64,000 nucleotides of DNA, taken from NCBI RefSeq assembly GCF_014489615.1, contig NZ_CP060825.1, positions 2,459,501 through 2,523,500 of the forward strand, given 5' to 3'. Source of the DNA: Streptomyces genisteinicus (GTDB lineage: Bacteria > Actinomycetota > Actinomycetes > Streptomycetales > Streptomycetaceae). A program made the position numbers and the translations under genes. The notes under the pieces are model-generated. The model was not told the DNA's origin. It saw only the letters and a program-made list of their open reading frames with translations, and did not search any database. Shown piece by piece: positions 43,666-52,180 of the stretch; the stretch's first letter is position 1, and every line of letters begins with the position of its first letter.

Positions 43666-44079
43666 TCAGCAGAGGATCCAGCCGGTGGAACGGGAGACCC
43701 CCGAGACGGCGCCGGTGGCCCGTACGCACCGGCCGCGCGGCGAGACGGTGACCGGGCCCGCCTGGCGGCTGAAGCGCCCCTCGTCCACGTCGGCCCGGCC
43801 GCCGCGGGCCTGGAGCGACACCGACATCGCCCGCCTGATCCCCGGGTTCCTGGCCAGGGTGACGGCGCAGACCTGCTGTCCGCTGCGGTAGACGCGCAGT
43901 TCACCGGTGGTGAAGGAGACCGACTTCGCCAGCCGCCCGGCGCAGGGCGCCGCCGCCGCCGCGCTCTGAGCGACAGGAGCGGCCAGAGCGAGCGCGGCCG
44001 TGGCCGTCAGCACCGCCACGACACGCCTCAGCGACCGGCCCGGCCGCGCACCGCCCCGGTGTCCCGCCCCGTCGTCCAC
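43666..44079 (-). CDS. Small secreted protein with four cysteines
   Basis: A 137-residue protein with a basic N-terminus and a signal peptide (residues ~18-40, VVAVLTATAALALAAPVAQS), then a ~95-residue mature domain. Four cysteines (in PCAGRL, QQVCAV, GRCVRA and the C-terminal WILC) could form two disulfides. No family is recognised; mixed beta content (ELRVYRSGQQVCAVTLARNP) resembles small secreted beta-proteins. GTG 44079 has GGAGGAG nine bases upstream, a strong site. Monocistronic. Confidence 0.65.
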   Translation of the reverse strand: MDDGAGHRGGARPGRSLRRVVAVLTATAALALAAPVAQSAAAAAPCAGRLAKSVSFTTGELRVYRSGQQVCAVTLARNPGIRRAMSVSLQARGGRADVDEGRFSRQAGPVTVSPRGRCVRATGAVSGVSRSTGWILC

Positions 44080-44298
44080 AACCGCTCCTCCGCGTCACAC
44101 GATCTTCCCCCGCACATCCGTACGACGCACGGGGCGGCCCGGAGGTTGCGAAGGCAGCGGCCCTCGCACCCTCCGGCCCCGCCCTCCGGGAGGCGGCCGG
44201 AGGGACACGGGGCGGAGGGGACACGGGCCGGAAAGGGACACGGGCCGGGGAACGGGCGGCGGGAAGCACTCAGCGGGAACGGACTGCGGGAACGTCGG

Positions 44299-47200
44299 CT
44301 ACACGGCCGCCGGCTCGTCCTCCCCTATCCCGGCGAACGTCCGCCACAGCGCCGCGTAGCGGCCGCCCCGGGCGAGCAGTTCGTCGTGGGTGCCGTCCTC
44401 GGCGACCCGGCCGTGGTCCATCACCACCACCCGGTCGGCGCGGGCCGCGGTGGTGAGCCGGTGCGCGACCACCAGCGTGGTGCGGCGGCCGGTCAGCCGG
44501 TCCGTGGCCTGGTTGACCTGCGCCTCCGTCGCGAGGTCGAGCGCGGCGGTCGCCTCGTCGAGGAGCAGCACGTCCGGGTCGACCAGCTCGGCGCGGGCCA
44601 GCGCGATGAGCTGCCGCTGCCCCGCGGAGAGGTTCCGCCCCCGCTCGGCGACGCCGTGGAGGTAGCCGCCCTCCAGCGTGGCGATCATCTCGTGGGCGCC
44701 GACGGCCCGTGCCGCGGCCTCGACCTCGGCGTCACCGGCGCCGGGGCGGCCGTAGGCGATGGCGTCGCGGACCGTCCCGGCGAAGAGGTACGCCTCCTGT
44801 GGGACCACCCCGAGGCGGTGCCGGTAGGCGGTCAGGTCGAGCTCGCGCAGGTCGCAGGGCTTCCCGGTCGCCGCGGCGCCCCCGGCCTCCCCCGCGTGCG
44901 GACCGGGTTCCGCGAGGGTGACCGTGACGCGCCCCGAGGTCGGGTCGTAGAACCGCGCCACCAGCTTGACCAGGGTCGACTTGCCCGCGCCGGTCTCGCC
45001 GACGAAGGCCACCGTCTGCCCGGCGGGGATGCGCAGGTCGACGCCGGTCAGGGCCTCCTCGCCGCCGTCGGCTCCGTAGGCGAACGACACGTTCTCGAAG
45101 GCGATGTCCCCGTGCAGCGCGCGCACCTCGCGGGGCCGCTCGGCGGCGGCCGTCGACGTCGGCTCGCGCAGCAGCTCCTGGACCCGGCCGAGGGAGACGG
45201 CGGCCTGCTGGTAGCCGTCGAAGACCTGGGAGAGCTGCTGCACCGGCGCGAAGAACAGGTCGATGTAGAGGAGGTAGGCGACCAGTGCGCCCGTGGTCAG
45301 GGTGGCCGCCTCGATCCGGGCCCCGCCGACGATGAGCACCGCGGCCGCGGCGACCGACGACAGCAGCTGGACGAACGGGAAGTACACGGAGATCAGCCAC
45401 TGGCCGCGGACCCGCGCCTCGCGGTAGCTCTCGCTGGCGGCCCTGTAGTGCGCGACGCCCGCGGCCTCGCGTCCGAAGGCCTGCACGATGCGCAGTCCGG
45501 ACACCGACTCCTGGAGGTCGGCGTTGACGACGCCGACGCGTTCGCGGGCCAGCTCGTACGCCTTCACGCTCTTCCTGCGGAAGAAGTAGGTGCCGACGAT
45601 CAGCGGCGGCAGGGTCGCGAAGACGACCAGGGCCAGCTCCACGTCGATCACCAGCAGGGCGACCATGATGCCGAAGAACGTGACGACGGAGACGAAGGCG
45701 GTCACCAGACCGGTCTGGAGGAACGTGGACAGGGCGTCGACGTCCGTGGTCATCCGGGTCATGATCCGGCCGGTCAGCTCGCGCTCGTAGTAGTCGAGCC
45801 CGAGGCGCTGCAGCTGGGCGAAGATCTTCAGCCGCAGCGAGTACAGCACCCGCTCCCCGGTGCGGCCGGTCATCCGCATCTCGCCGATCTGCGCGGCCCA
45901 CTGGACCAGGACCGAGGCGAGGGCCAGCAGGGACGCCGTCCACACGGCGCCGAGCGCGACCTGCTCCACTCCCTCGTCGATGCCGTGCCGGATCAGCACC
46001 GGCAGCAGCAGGCCCATGCCCGCGTCGACCGCGACGAGCAGCAGGCTGACCAGCAGGGGCAGGCCGAACCCGCGCAGTACGGCGCGGAGCCGCCCGCCCT
46101 CGCCCGCCCGGGCGTCCGCCGGTTCGGGGCGCGTGGCCGCGGCCTCGTCGACGTCGGGGGTGTCGGTGGCCGGGGGCAGCGCCTCGACCTGGGCGAGCAG
46201 CTCCGGGGTGGCGCCGGAGTCCTCGCGGGACTCGTCGGCGTGCTCGTCGCGTACCCACAGGTGGGGGGTGATGCCGCGTTCGGCGTCGAACTCGGCGTCC
46301 AGTTCGGCGCGCACGGTGCGGTCCTCGTCCGGCTCGGGCGCCGCCTCGGCCGGGACGTGGCCCGGGGAGACGCCGCCGAGCTCGTCCGGATCGGTGAGCA
46401 GCCTCCGGTAGAGGGCCGAGCGGCGCTCCAGCTCCTCGTGGGTGCCGATGTCGGCGAGGCGGCCGCCGTCGAGGACGGCGATCCGGTCGGCGAGGCCGAG
46501 GGTGGAGCGCCGGTGGGCGATGAGCAGCGTGGTGCGCCCCTCCATGACCTGGCGCAGCGCCTCGTGGATCTCGTGCTCCACGCGGGCGTCGACGGCGGAG
46601 GTGGCGTCGTCCAGGAGGAGCAGCCGGGGGTCGGTGAGGATCGCGCGGGCGAGGGCGAGGCGCTGGCGCTGGCCGCCGGAGAGGGTGAGGCCGTGCTCGC
46701 CGACCTTGGTGTCCCAGCCGTCGGGCAGCTCGTCGATGAAGCGGTCCGCCTGCGCGGCGCGGGCGGCGCGCTCGATGTCCTCCTGGGTGGCGTCGGGCCT
46801 GCCGTACGCGAGGTTGGCGCGGACGGTGTCGGAGAAGAGGAAGCTGTCCTCCGGCACCAGGCCGATGGCGGAGCGGAGCGACGCGTAGGTCAGTTCGCGC
46901 ACGTCGTGGCCGCCGACGAGGACGGCGCCCCGGTCGACGTCGTAGAAGCGGGGCAGCAGCAGCGACACGGTGGACTTGCCGCTGCCGGAGGCGCCGACGA
47001 CGGCGACGGTCTCGCCGGGGGCGATCTCCAGCGAGAAGCCGTCCAGCACCGGCCTGCCGTCGGCGTAGCCGAAGACGACGTCGTCGAACTCGACGCCGAC
47101 CGGCACATGGGCGGGCAGGTCCTTGGCGCCCTCCCGCATCGTCGGCTCGGTGTCGATGAGCTCCAGCACCCGCTCGACGCCGGCACGGGCCTGCTGGCCC

Positions 47201-48102
47201 ACGGTGAGCACCATGGCGAGCATCCGCACGGGCCCGACGAGCTGGGCGAGGTAGGTGGAGAAGGCGACGAAGGTGCCGAGGGTGATCTCGCCGCGGGTCG
47301 CGAGCCAGCCGCCGAGGGCGAGCATGGCCACCTGGCCGAGCGCGGGGACGGCCTGGAGGGCGGGTGTGTACTTCGAGTTCAGTCTGATCGTGCGGAGCCG
47401 CCCGGCGAAGAGCCGCCGGCCGACCTCGCGCAGCTTGCCGGTCTCCTGCTCCTCCTGCCCGAAGCCCTTGACCACGCGTACGCCGCTGACGGCGCCGTCC
47501 ACGACACCGGCGACGGCCGCCGCCTGGCTCTGGGCGTACCAGGTGGCCGGGTGGAGCTTGACGCGGCTGCGCTTGGCGATGAACCAGAGGGCGGGGGCGA
47601 CGGCGAGGGCGATCAGGGTCAGCGGAAGGGACAGCCAGGCCATCACGCCGAGGGAGATCCCGAACAGCACGAAGTTGCCGATGGTCATCGGCAGCATGAA
47701 GAGCAGGCTCTGGATGAGCTGGAGGTCGCTGGTGGCACGGCCGACGACCTGCCCGGTGGACAGCTCGTCCTGGCGGCGGCCGTCGAGCCGGGTGATCGTG
47801 GCGTACATCTCGGTGCGCAGGTCGTGCTGCACGTCGAGCGCGAGGCGTCCGCCGTAGTAGCGGCGGATGAAGGTGAGGACGTAGACGACGACGGCGGCGG
47901 CGATCAGCAGCCCGGTCCACGACGCGAGCGAACGGGTCTCGTCGCCGATCACGTCGTCGATGACGACCTTGGTGATCAGGGGGACGAGCGCCATCACGGC
48001 CATGCCGGCGAGCGACGACCCGAGCGCCAGCACCACGTTGCGCCGGTACCGCCAGGCGTATCCCGTCAGTCTCCGTGCCCAGCCCTGCTCCGCCGCCGCC
48101 AC
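44299..48102 (-). CDS. Single-chain ABC exporter of two fused half-transporters with one degenerate ATP site
   Basis: A 1267-residue protein laid out TMD-NBD-TMD-NBD, with an acidic linker of ~110 residues between halves. NBD1 has Walker A GASGSGKST (~372), a canonical LSGGQRQRL signature and Walker B LLLLDDATSAVD (~497), with Asp for the catalytic Glu. NBD2 has GETGAGKST (~1039), a non-canonical LSAGQRQL signature and LLLDEATAALD (~1180). The odd Walker B and the odd signature meet in the same composite site, as in heterodimeric exporters such as BmrCD/TM287-288. GTG 48102 has GGGGAGG upstream. It probably exports a lipid or drug. Confidence 0.92.
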   Translation of the reverse strand: MAAAEQGWARRLTGYAWRYRRNVVLALGSSLAGMAVMALVPLITKVVIDDVIGDETRSLASWTGLLIAAAVVVYVLTFIRRYYGGRLALDVQHDLRTEMYATITRLDGRRQDELSTGQVVGRATSDLQLIQSLLFMLPMTIGNFVLFGISLGVMAWLSLPLTLIALAVAPALWFIAKRSRVKLHPATWYAQSQAAAVAGVVDGAVSGVRVVKGFGQEEQETGKLREVGRRLFAGRLRTIRLNSKYTPALQAVPALGQVAMLALGGWLATRGEITLGTFVAFSTYLAQLVGPVRMLAMVLTVGQQARAGVERVLELIDTEPTMREGAKDLPAHVPVGVEFDDVVFGYADGRPVLDGFSLEIAPGETVAVVGASGSGKSTVSLLLPRFYDVDRGAVLVGGHDVRELTYASLRSAIGLVPEDSFLFSDTVRANLAYGRPDATQEDIERAARAAQADRFIDELPDGWDTKVGEHGLTLSGGQRQRLALARAILTDPRLLLLDDATSAVDARVEHEIHEALRQVMEGRTTLLIAHRRSTLGLADRIAVLDGGRLADIGTHEELERRSALYRRLLTDPDELGGVSPGHVPAEAAPEPDEDRTVRAELDAEFDAERGITPHLWVRDEHADESREDSGATPELLAQVEALPPATDTPDVDEAAATRPEPADARAGEGGRLRAVLRGFGLPLLVSLLLVAVDAGMGLLLPVLIRHGIDEGVEQVALGAVWTASLLALASVLVQWAAQIGEMRMTGRTGERVLYSLRLKIFAQLQRLGLDYYERELTGRIMTRMTTDVDALSTFLQTGLVTAFVSVVTFFGIMVALLVIDVELALVVFATLPPLIVGTYFFRRKSVKAYELARERVGVVNADLQESVSGLRIVQAFGREAAGVAHYRAASESYREARVRGQWLISVYFPFVQLLSSVAAAAVLIVGGARIEAATLTTGALVAYLLYIDLFFAPVQQLSQVFDGYQQAAVSLGRVQELLREPTSTAAAERPREVRALHGDIAFENVSFAYGADGGEEALTGVDLRIPAGQTVAFVGETGAGKSTLVKLVARFYDPTSGRVTVTLAEPGPHAGEAGGAAATGKPCDLRELDLTAYRHRLGVVPQEAYLFAGTVRDAIAYGRPGAGDAEVEAAARAVGAHEMIATLEGGYLHGVAERGRNLSAGQRQLIALARAELVDPDVLLLDEATAALDLATEAQVNQATDRLTGRRTTLVVAHRLTTAARADRVVVMDHGRVAEDGTHDELLARGGRYAALWRTFAGIGEDEPAAV

Positions 48103-48292
48103 GTGGGCCTCCCCGTCGCTTTCCCCGTCGTCTCCGGCGCGCGGTGCGCGCCCGTGGCCCGCTCTCCGCGACGGTGTGGCTGCCGCGGCCCGGACCTGAT
48201 CTTCCGGAAGGCTGCAACACGACCCGAAGCGGATTTCATCCCTCCGCAACAAATACCGGTCGCCGGCCCTAGGACCCGTGGAGACGCACTTG

Positions 48293-48312
48293 ACCTCAAG
48301 CACACTTGAGGT
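48293..48312 (+). promoter_or_regulatory. SoxR box in the promoter of the NTF2-like gene
   Basis: ACCTCAAGCACACTTGAGGT contains CCTCAAG-N4-CTTGAGG, the same arrangement as the SoxR site of the enterobacterial soxS promoter and of Streptomyces SoxR targets. It overlaps TTGACC (48290-48295), a good -35, as MerR-class activators require. It lies 16 bp before the ATG of the NTF2-like gene. Confidence 0.85.
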
Positions 48313-48327
48313 AGCAGGCTGCCGGTC

Positions 48328-48852
48328 ATGGACATCACACAGATGGGGCACGAGCTGCGTGCCCTCACGGACCGGGCCGGGATCGAGGACCTCGTGGGGC
48401 GGTACGCGCGCTCGCTGGACGAGCGGGTGCTCGACGAGGAGTGGGCCGCGGCGTTCCTCACCGAGGACGTCACGGTCGAGTGGCCGGTCGGCACGCTGCA
48501 CGGCCGCGGCGCCGTACTGGAACTGGTGCGGAGGGCGATGGCCCCCTTCGGCCCCACGGTGCACCTGGCCACCGGGACCGTCGTCGAGGTCGACGGCGAC
48601 CGGGCGAGCGCGCGGGGGGCGCTGCTGAGCACCCATGTGCTGGCGGACGGCGCCGGGGAGCTGTTCGTCTCGGCCGGGCACCTGGACAACGAGCTGGTCA
48701 GGACGGCCGACGGATGGCGCATCGCCCGCCAGTCCCTGCGCATCGCGTGGACGCGCGGGACGCCGCCGGCACCAGCGACGGGTTCGGGAGCGGGAGCGAC
48801 AGCGGAAACGGGCGCGGAAGCGGGAGAGGGAGCGGAAGCGGGAACGGGCTGA
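48328..48852 (+). CDS. SnoaL/NTF2-like protein behind a SoxR box
   Basis: A 174-residue NTF2/SnoaL-like protein: helix LTDRAGIEDLVGRYARSLDE, FLTEDVTVEWPVGTLHGRGA, then beta strands ending VRTADGWRIARQSLRIAWTRG. The fold includes ketosteroid isomerases, polyketide cyclases and ring-modifying enzymes; no catalytic set is identifiable. The last ~30 residues are Gly/Ala/Thr/Glu repeats outside the fold. No clear Shine-Dalgarno precedes ATG 48328; the SoxR box is immediately upstream. SoxR in streptomycetes responds to redox-active metabolites, so this may modify quinones or phenazine-like compounds (inference). Confidence 0.82.
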   Translation: MDITQMGHELRALTDRAGIEDLVGRYARSLDERVLDEEWAAAFLTEDVTVEWPVGTLHGRGAVLELVRRAMAPFGPTVHLATGTVVEVDGDRASARGALLSTHVLADGAGELFVSAGHLDNELVRTADGWRIARQSLRIAWTRGTPPAPATGSGAGATAETGAEAGEGAEAGTG

Positions 48853-48853
48853 G

Positions 48854-48889
48854 CCCGGCCCGGCCCCCGTCGGCGGGGGCCGGGCCGGG
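48854..48889. terminator. Bidirectional terminator, NTF2-like / ABC-2 genes
   Basis: CCCGGCCCGGCCCCCG (48854-48869) pairs perfectly with 48874-48889, loop TCGG, between converging genes. Confidence 0.75.
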
Positions 48890-48952
48890 ACCCGGCTCGG
48901 GCGGGGGCGGGGGCCGCGCCGACCCGGGGTGGAGCGGCGCGGGGCGGCGGGC

Positions 48953-49705
48953 TCAGGCGTCGCGGCGGGAGAGGCGGTGGAAGCCCGCCCACGCCGCCGC
49001 GCCCACCCAGAGCGCCAGGACGCCGATGCCGGTCCACGGCCCCAGAGGTCCGGACGGGTCCTGGAGGAGGATCTGCTGGCCGGCCCGGTCGGGCAGGAAG
49101 TCGATCCAGCCCTTGCTCTCCGAGACGTCGCCGAGGACGAACGACAGCATCAGCAGGAAGGGGATGAGGATGCCCATCACGGCAGGCGCGCTGCGCAGCA
49201 GCGCCGAGAGCCCGGCGGCGAACAGGGTGATCAGCGCCAGATAGAGGCCGCAGCCCACGACGGCCCGCAGCGCGCCGGGCTCGCCGATGCCGACGCCGTG
49301 GTCGCCGAGGGCGGCCTGCCCGGCGAAGAAGCAGACCGCGCCGGTCAGCAGCCCGGCGGCCAGTGCCAGCAGACCGACGACGGCCAGCTTGCCCGCGTAG
49401 AAGAGGCCCCGGCGGGGGACGGCCGTGAGCGAGACGCGGACCGCCCCGCCCCGGTACTCGCCCGCGACGGCGGTCGCGCCGAAGCAGATCGCGGCGATCT
49501 GGCCGAAGTTGAGGCCGAAGAGCGAGGCGCGCACCGGGTCGAACCCGGCCTCGGCCGTGTCCTCGGGCCCGAGGGTGGCGCACATCAGGACCGAGAACGC
49601 GACCGTCGACGCGACGATCGCGGCGAGCGCGACGCGCTGGCCCCGCACGGAACGGATCTTGATCCACTCGGAGTGGAGCACGGGCACTACGGGTGCGAGG
49701 GTCAT
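48953..49705 (-). CDS. ABC-2 type permease
   Basis: A 250-residue protein with six predicted membrane segments, in the ABC-2 layout used for drug or lipid export (SEWIKIRSVRGQRVALAAIV at the N-terminus; FGATAVAGEYRGGAVRVSLT in the family position). GGAGG precedes ATG 49705, four bases after the ATPase stop. It forms an operon with the ATPase upstream. It is divergent from a histidine kinase gene, a common arrangement in which the two-component system controls the transporter. Confidence 0.87.
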   Translation of the reverse strand: MTLAPVVPVLHSEWIKIRSVRGQRVALAAIVASTVAFSVLMCATLGPEDTAEAGFDPVRASLFGLNFGQIAAICFGATAVAGEYRGGAVRVSLTAVPRRGLFYAGKLAVVGLLALAAGLLTGAVCFFAGQAALGDHGVGIGEPGALRAVVGCGLYLALITLFAAGLSALLRSAPAVMGILIPFLLMLSFVLGDVSESKGWIDFLPDRAGQQILLQDPSGPLGPWTGIGVLALWVGAAAWAGFHRLSRRDA

Positions 49706-49708
49706 CGC

Positions 49709-50644
49709 TCATGCCTCCTGGACGGCCGCGGCGGGCCGGGCGGTCGTGTATTCGGTCTCCTCGGCGGTGAGGGCGAGATACGCCTCCTCCAGCGAAGGCT
49801 CCTCGGCGGCCAGTTCGAGGAGCGGGATGCCCTCGCGCGCGGCGAGCGGCCCGACGTCCTCCACCCGGGCGCCGTCGACGCTCCAGCGGCCGTCCTCCTC
49901 GGCGACGGGCGTGAACCCGGCACCGGCGAGCGCGGCCCGCAGCCGGTCCCCCTCCGTCGTGCGCAGGCGCACCCGGGGGGTCGTCCAGCCGTCGACGAAC
50001 TCCCGCATCCCCGTGTCGGCGAGCAGCCGCCCCCGGCCCAGCACGACGAGATGGTCGGCGAAGGCGGCCGTCTCGCCCATCAGATGGCTCGACACCAGGA
50101 CGGCCCTGCCCTCCCGGGCCAGGTCCCTCATCAGCTCGCGGATCCAGATGATGCCCTGGGGGTCGAGACCGTTCGACGGCTCGTCCAGGAGGAGCACCCG
50201 CGGGTCCCCGAGCAGGGCCGCCGCGATCCCCAGCCGCTGGCGCATGCCCAGCGAGAACGTGCGGATCCGCCGTCCCGCCACGGACGCGATCCCGGTGGTC
50301 TCCAGCACCTCGTCCACCCGGCCGCGCGGAATCCGGCCCGCCGCGGCGAGCGCCCGCAGATGGTCGCGGGCGGTCCGCGCACCATGGGCGGCACCGGCGT
50401 CGAGGAGCGCGCCGACGTGCCGCACGGGCTCGTCGAGGGCGGCGTAGGGCTGCCCGTCGATGGTGGCCGTGCCCGAGGTCGGGCGGTCCAGGCCGAGCAC
50501 CAGACGCATGGTGGTCGACTTCCCGGCGCCGTTCGGCCCGAGGAAGCCGGTGACCCGGCCCGGCCGCACGGTGAACGTCACCGCGTCCAGCGCACGCCGG
50601 CCGCCGTACTCCTTGGTGAGGTCTCTGATCTCGATGCTGGTCAT
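49709..50644 (-). CDS. ABC transporter ATPase partner of the ABC-2 permease
   Basis: A 311-residue nucleotide-binding protein: IEIRDLTKEYGGRRALDAVT, Walker A GFLGPNGAGKSTTMRLVLGL, signature FSLGMRQRLGIAAALLGDP, Walker B VLLLDEPSNGLDPQGI, H-loop VLVSSHLMGE. A C-terminal ~90-residue domain (RVRLRTTEGDRLRAALAGAG) is typical of DrrA/bacitracin-type drug ATPases. ATG 50644 lies 110 bp from the divergent kinase gene. It is translationally close to the permease, so one export complex is likely, handling a peptide or drug. Confidence 0.9.
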   Translation of the reverse strand: MTSIEIRDLTKEYGGRRALDAVTFTVRPGRVTGFLGPNGAGKSTTMRLVLGLDRPTSGTATIDGQPYAALDEPVRHVGALLDAGAAHGARTARDHLRALAAAGRIPRGRVDEVLETTGIASVAGRRIRTFSLGMRQRLGIAAALLGDPRVLLLDEPSNGLDPQGIIWIRELMRDLAREGRAVLVSSHLMGETAAFADHLVVLGRGRLLADTGMREFVDGWTTPRVRLRTTEGDRLRAALAGAGFTPVAEEDGRWSVDGARVEDVGPLAAREGIPLLELAAEEPSLEEAYLALTAEETEYTTARPAAAVQEA

Positions 50645-50753
50645 GGCACTCAGCCTGGCCGGACGGGGTGGGCCCGGGCCTCCCCCGCCGGTGGAGAGCT
50701 TCTCCCCCGTCCGGGGGAGCCGCCGCCCGTGGTGCCGCTGACACGATGGCGGA

Positions 50754-52010
50754 ATGCTCCGCCTCCTGCGCCCCCTGAGCCGCCGGGTCACCTGGACCCG
50801 CTGGCTCCATCTGTTCATCGGCACCTTCGTCTTCGGCATCTGGCTCTTCATCTCGGAAGGGGGCCTGTACATCCCGGTGATCGCCCTCGGGCTGCTGGGC
50901 TTCCTCCCGGCGATGCGCATGGTCGAGGGCCTCCAGGCGCGGGTGCTGCTGTCACCGCACGGGTACAAGGACGACGCCTCGGGCATCGCGGTCACCTCGT
51001 CGGCCACCTGGGCGGACCGCTGGCGGACGGTGCTGTGGCTGGAACTGCGCCTCGGCCTCGGCCTGCTGACCGGCCGGATCACAGTCGTCCTGCTCGGCCT
51101 CGCGACCGATCTCGCCTCGGCGGCCGGCGGCGACGGCCCCGCCCCGGACTCCCTCCTCCCTCTCCCGGGCGGCCACTGGTGGTACGCGCTGCTGGTGCCC
51201 GTGCCGGTCGCACTGCTCCTCGCCGCGGTCGTCGGGCTCGGCGAACTGATGACCCTGCTCGCGCGCCGGCTGCTCGGCCCCTCGGCGGCCGAACGCCTCG
51301 CCGCGCTGGAGGAGCGCACCGAGCAGCTGCTGGAGCGCAACCGCATCGCCCGGGAGCTGCACGACTCCATCGGGCACGCCCTGACGGTGGCGGTGGTGCA
51401 GGCGGGCGCGGCACGGGCCGCGGGCAGTCCCGAGTTCACCGAACGCGCGCTCGCCGCGATCGAGGAGACGGGCCGGGCCGCCCTGGAGGACCTGGAACGC
51501 GTGCTGCTGGTGCTGCGCGAGTCCGGGCAGCGTCCCGCGGGCGGGCGGCCGACGCTCGCCGACGCGGACCGGCTGCTGGAGTCCGCCCGCGCCTCCGGCG
51601 CCGCCCTGGACGCCGAGGTGTCCGGTCCGCTGGCCCAGGTCCCGGGACCGGTCTCCCGGGAGGGCTACCGCATCGTCCAGGAGGCGCTGACCAATGTCCT
51701 GCGCCACGCGGGCCCGGTGCCGACCCGGGTCAGGATCGCCGTCGCGGCCGGACGCCTGGAGCTCGACGTGCGCAATGCGCTCGCCACGGGCGATCCGCTC
51801 GACGTGCTCGATCCACTCGACGGGAACGGCTCGCCCGCCCCCGGCACCCCGGCGGCGGGCAGGGGCGGCGGCGGCAGGAGCCGGGAGGACGGCGGCGGAC
51901 TGCGCGGGATACGCGAACGGGCGGCGCTCCTGGGCGGGGAGGCCTCGGCCGGTCGGCACGGCGACGAATGGCGGGTGACGGTGGGCCTGCCCCTCGACGG
52001 CCCGCGCTGA
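50754..52010 (+). CDS. NarL/DesK-class sensor histidine kinase
   Basis: A 418-residue kinase. The N-terminal part has about four membrane segments (LFIGTFVFGIWLFISEGG; IPVIALGLLGFLPAMRM; then two). It is followed by a HisKA_3 dimerisation helix with the phospho-acceptor His203 in RNRIARELHDSIGHALTVAV and an ATPase domain with GYRIVQEALTNVLRHA and a short G box (GGGLRGIRERAALLGG). Its response-regulator partner lies 1.66 kb downstream, separated by an IS30-family element. It is divergent from the ABC-2 operon it probably controls. Confidence 0.9.
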   Translation: MLRLLRPLSRRVTWTRWLHLFIGTFVFGIWLFISEGGLYIPVIALGLLGFLPAMRMVEGLQARVLLSPHGYKDDASGIAVTSSATWADRWRTVLWLELRLGLGLLTGRITVVLLGLATDLASAAGGDGPAPDSLLPLPGGHWWYALLVPVPVALLLAAVVGLGELMTLLARRLLGPSAAERLAALEERTEQLLERNRIARELHDSIGHALTVAVVQAGAARAAGSPEFTERALAAIEETGRAALEDLERVLLVLRESGQRPAGGRPTLADADRLLESARASGAALDAEVSGPLAQVPGPVSREGYRIVQEALTNVLRHAGPVPTRVRIAVAAGRLELDVRNALATGDPLDVLDPLDGNGSPAPGTPAAGRGGGGRSREDGGGLRGIRERAALLGGEASAGRHGDEWRVTVGLPLDGPR

Positions 52011-52050
52011 GCGCGGCCCGGCCCCGGCACGGACACGGCCGGGGCGGAGT

Positions 52051-52125
52051 CGCAGCCGGGGCGGAGTCGCGGCCGTGTCCCGGGGCGAAAGCGCTGCCGG
52101 GGCTCAGCCGTGTCCCGGGGCGAAA
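52051..52125. repeat. GC-rich direct repeats flanking the insertion element
   Basis: A unit with core GCCGTGTCCCGGGGCG appears twice left of the IS (near 52071 and 52107) and again right of it (near 53616). The 52093-52120 copy extends as CTGCCGGGGCTCAGCCGTGT. The IS thus sits inside a short tandem array that formed the original spacer between the kinase and regulator genes. Confidence 0.6.
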
Positions 52126-52140
52126 GGGCGGGTTCTATTG

Positions 52141-52179
52141 ATCCCCGCAACACCCTGGAGTTCAGGGAGTTGCGGGGAT
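52141..52179 (+). promoter_or_regulatory. Stem-loop over the transposase start
   Basis: ATCCCCGCAAC-A-CCCTG pairs with CAGGG-A-GTTGCGGGGAT around a GAGTT loop (16 pairs, one A:A mismatch). The 3' arm holds the GCGGGGAT ribosome-binding sequence, two bases before GTG 52181. Transcripts entering from outside would fold and hide the site, limiting transposase synthesis. Confidence 0.6.
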
Positions 52180-52180
52180 C

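Noticed and set aside
43558..48309. Very long plus-strand frame opposite the ABC exporter
   Set aside because: It mirrors codon bias; the minus-strand exporter has both sets of ATPase motifs.
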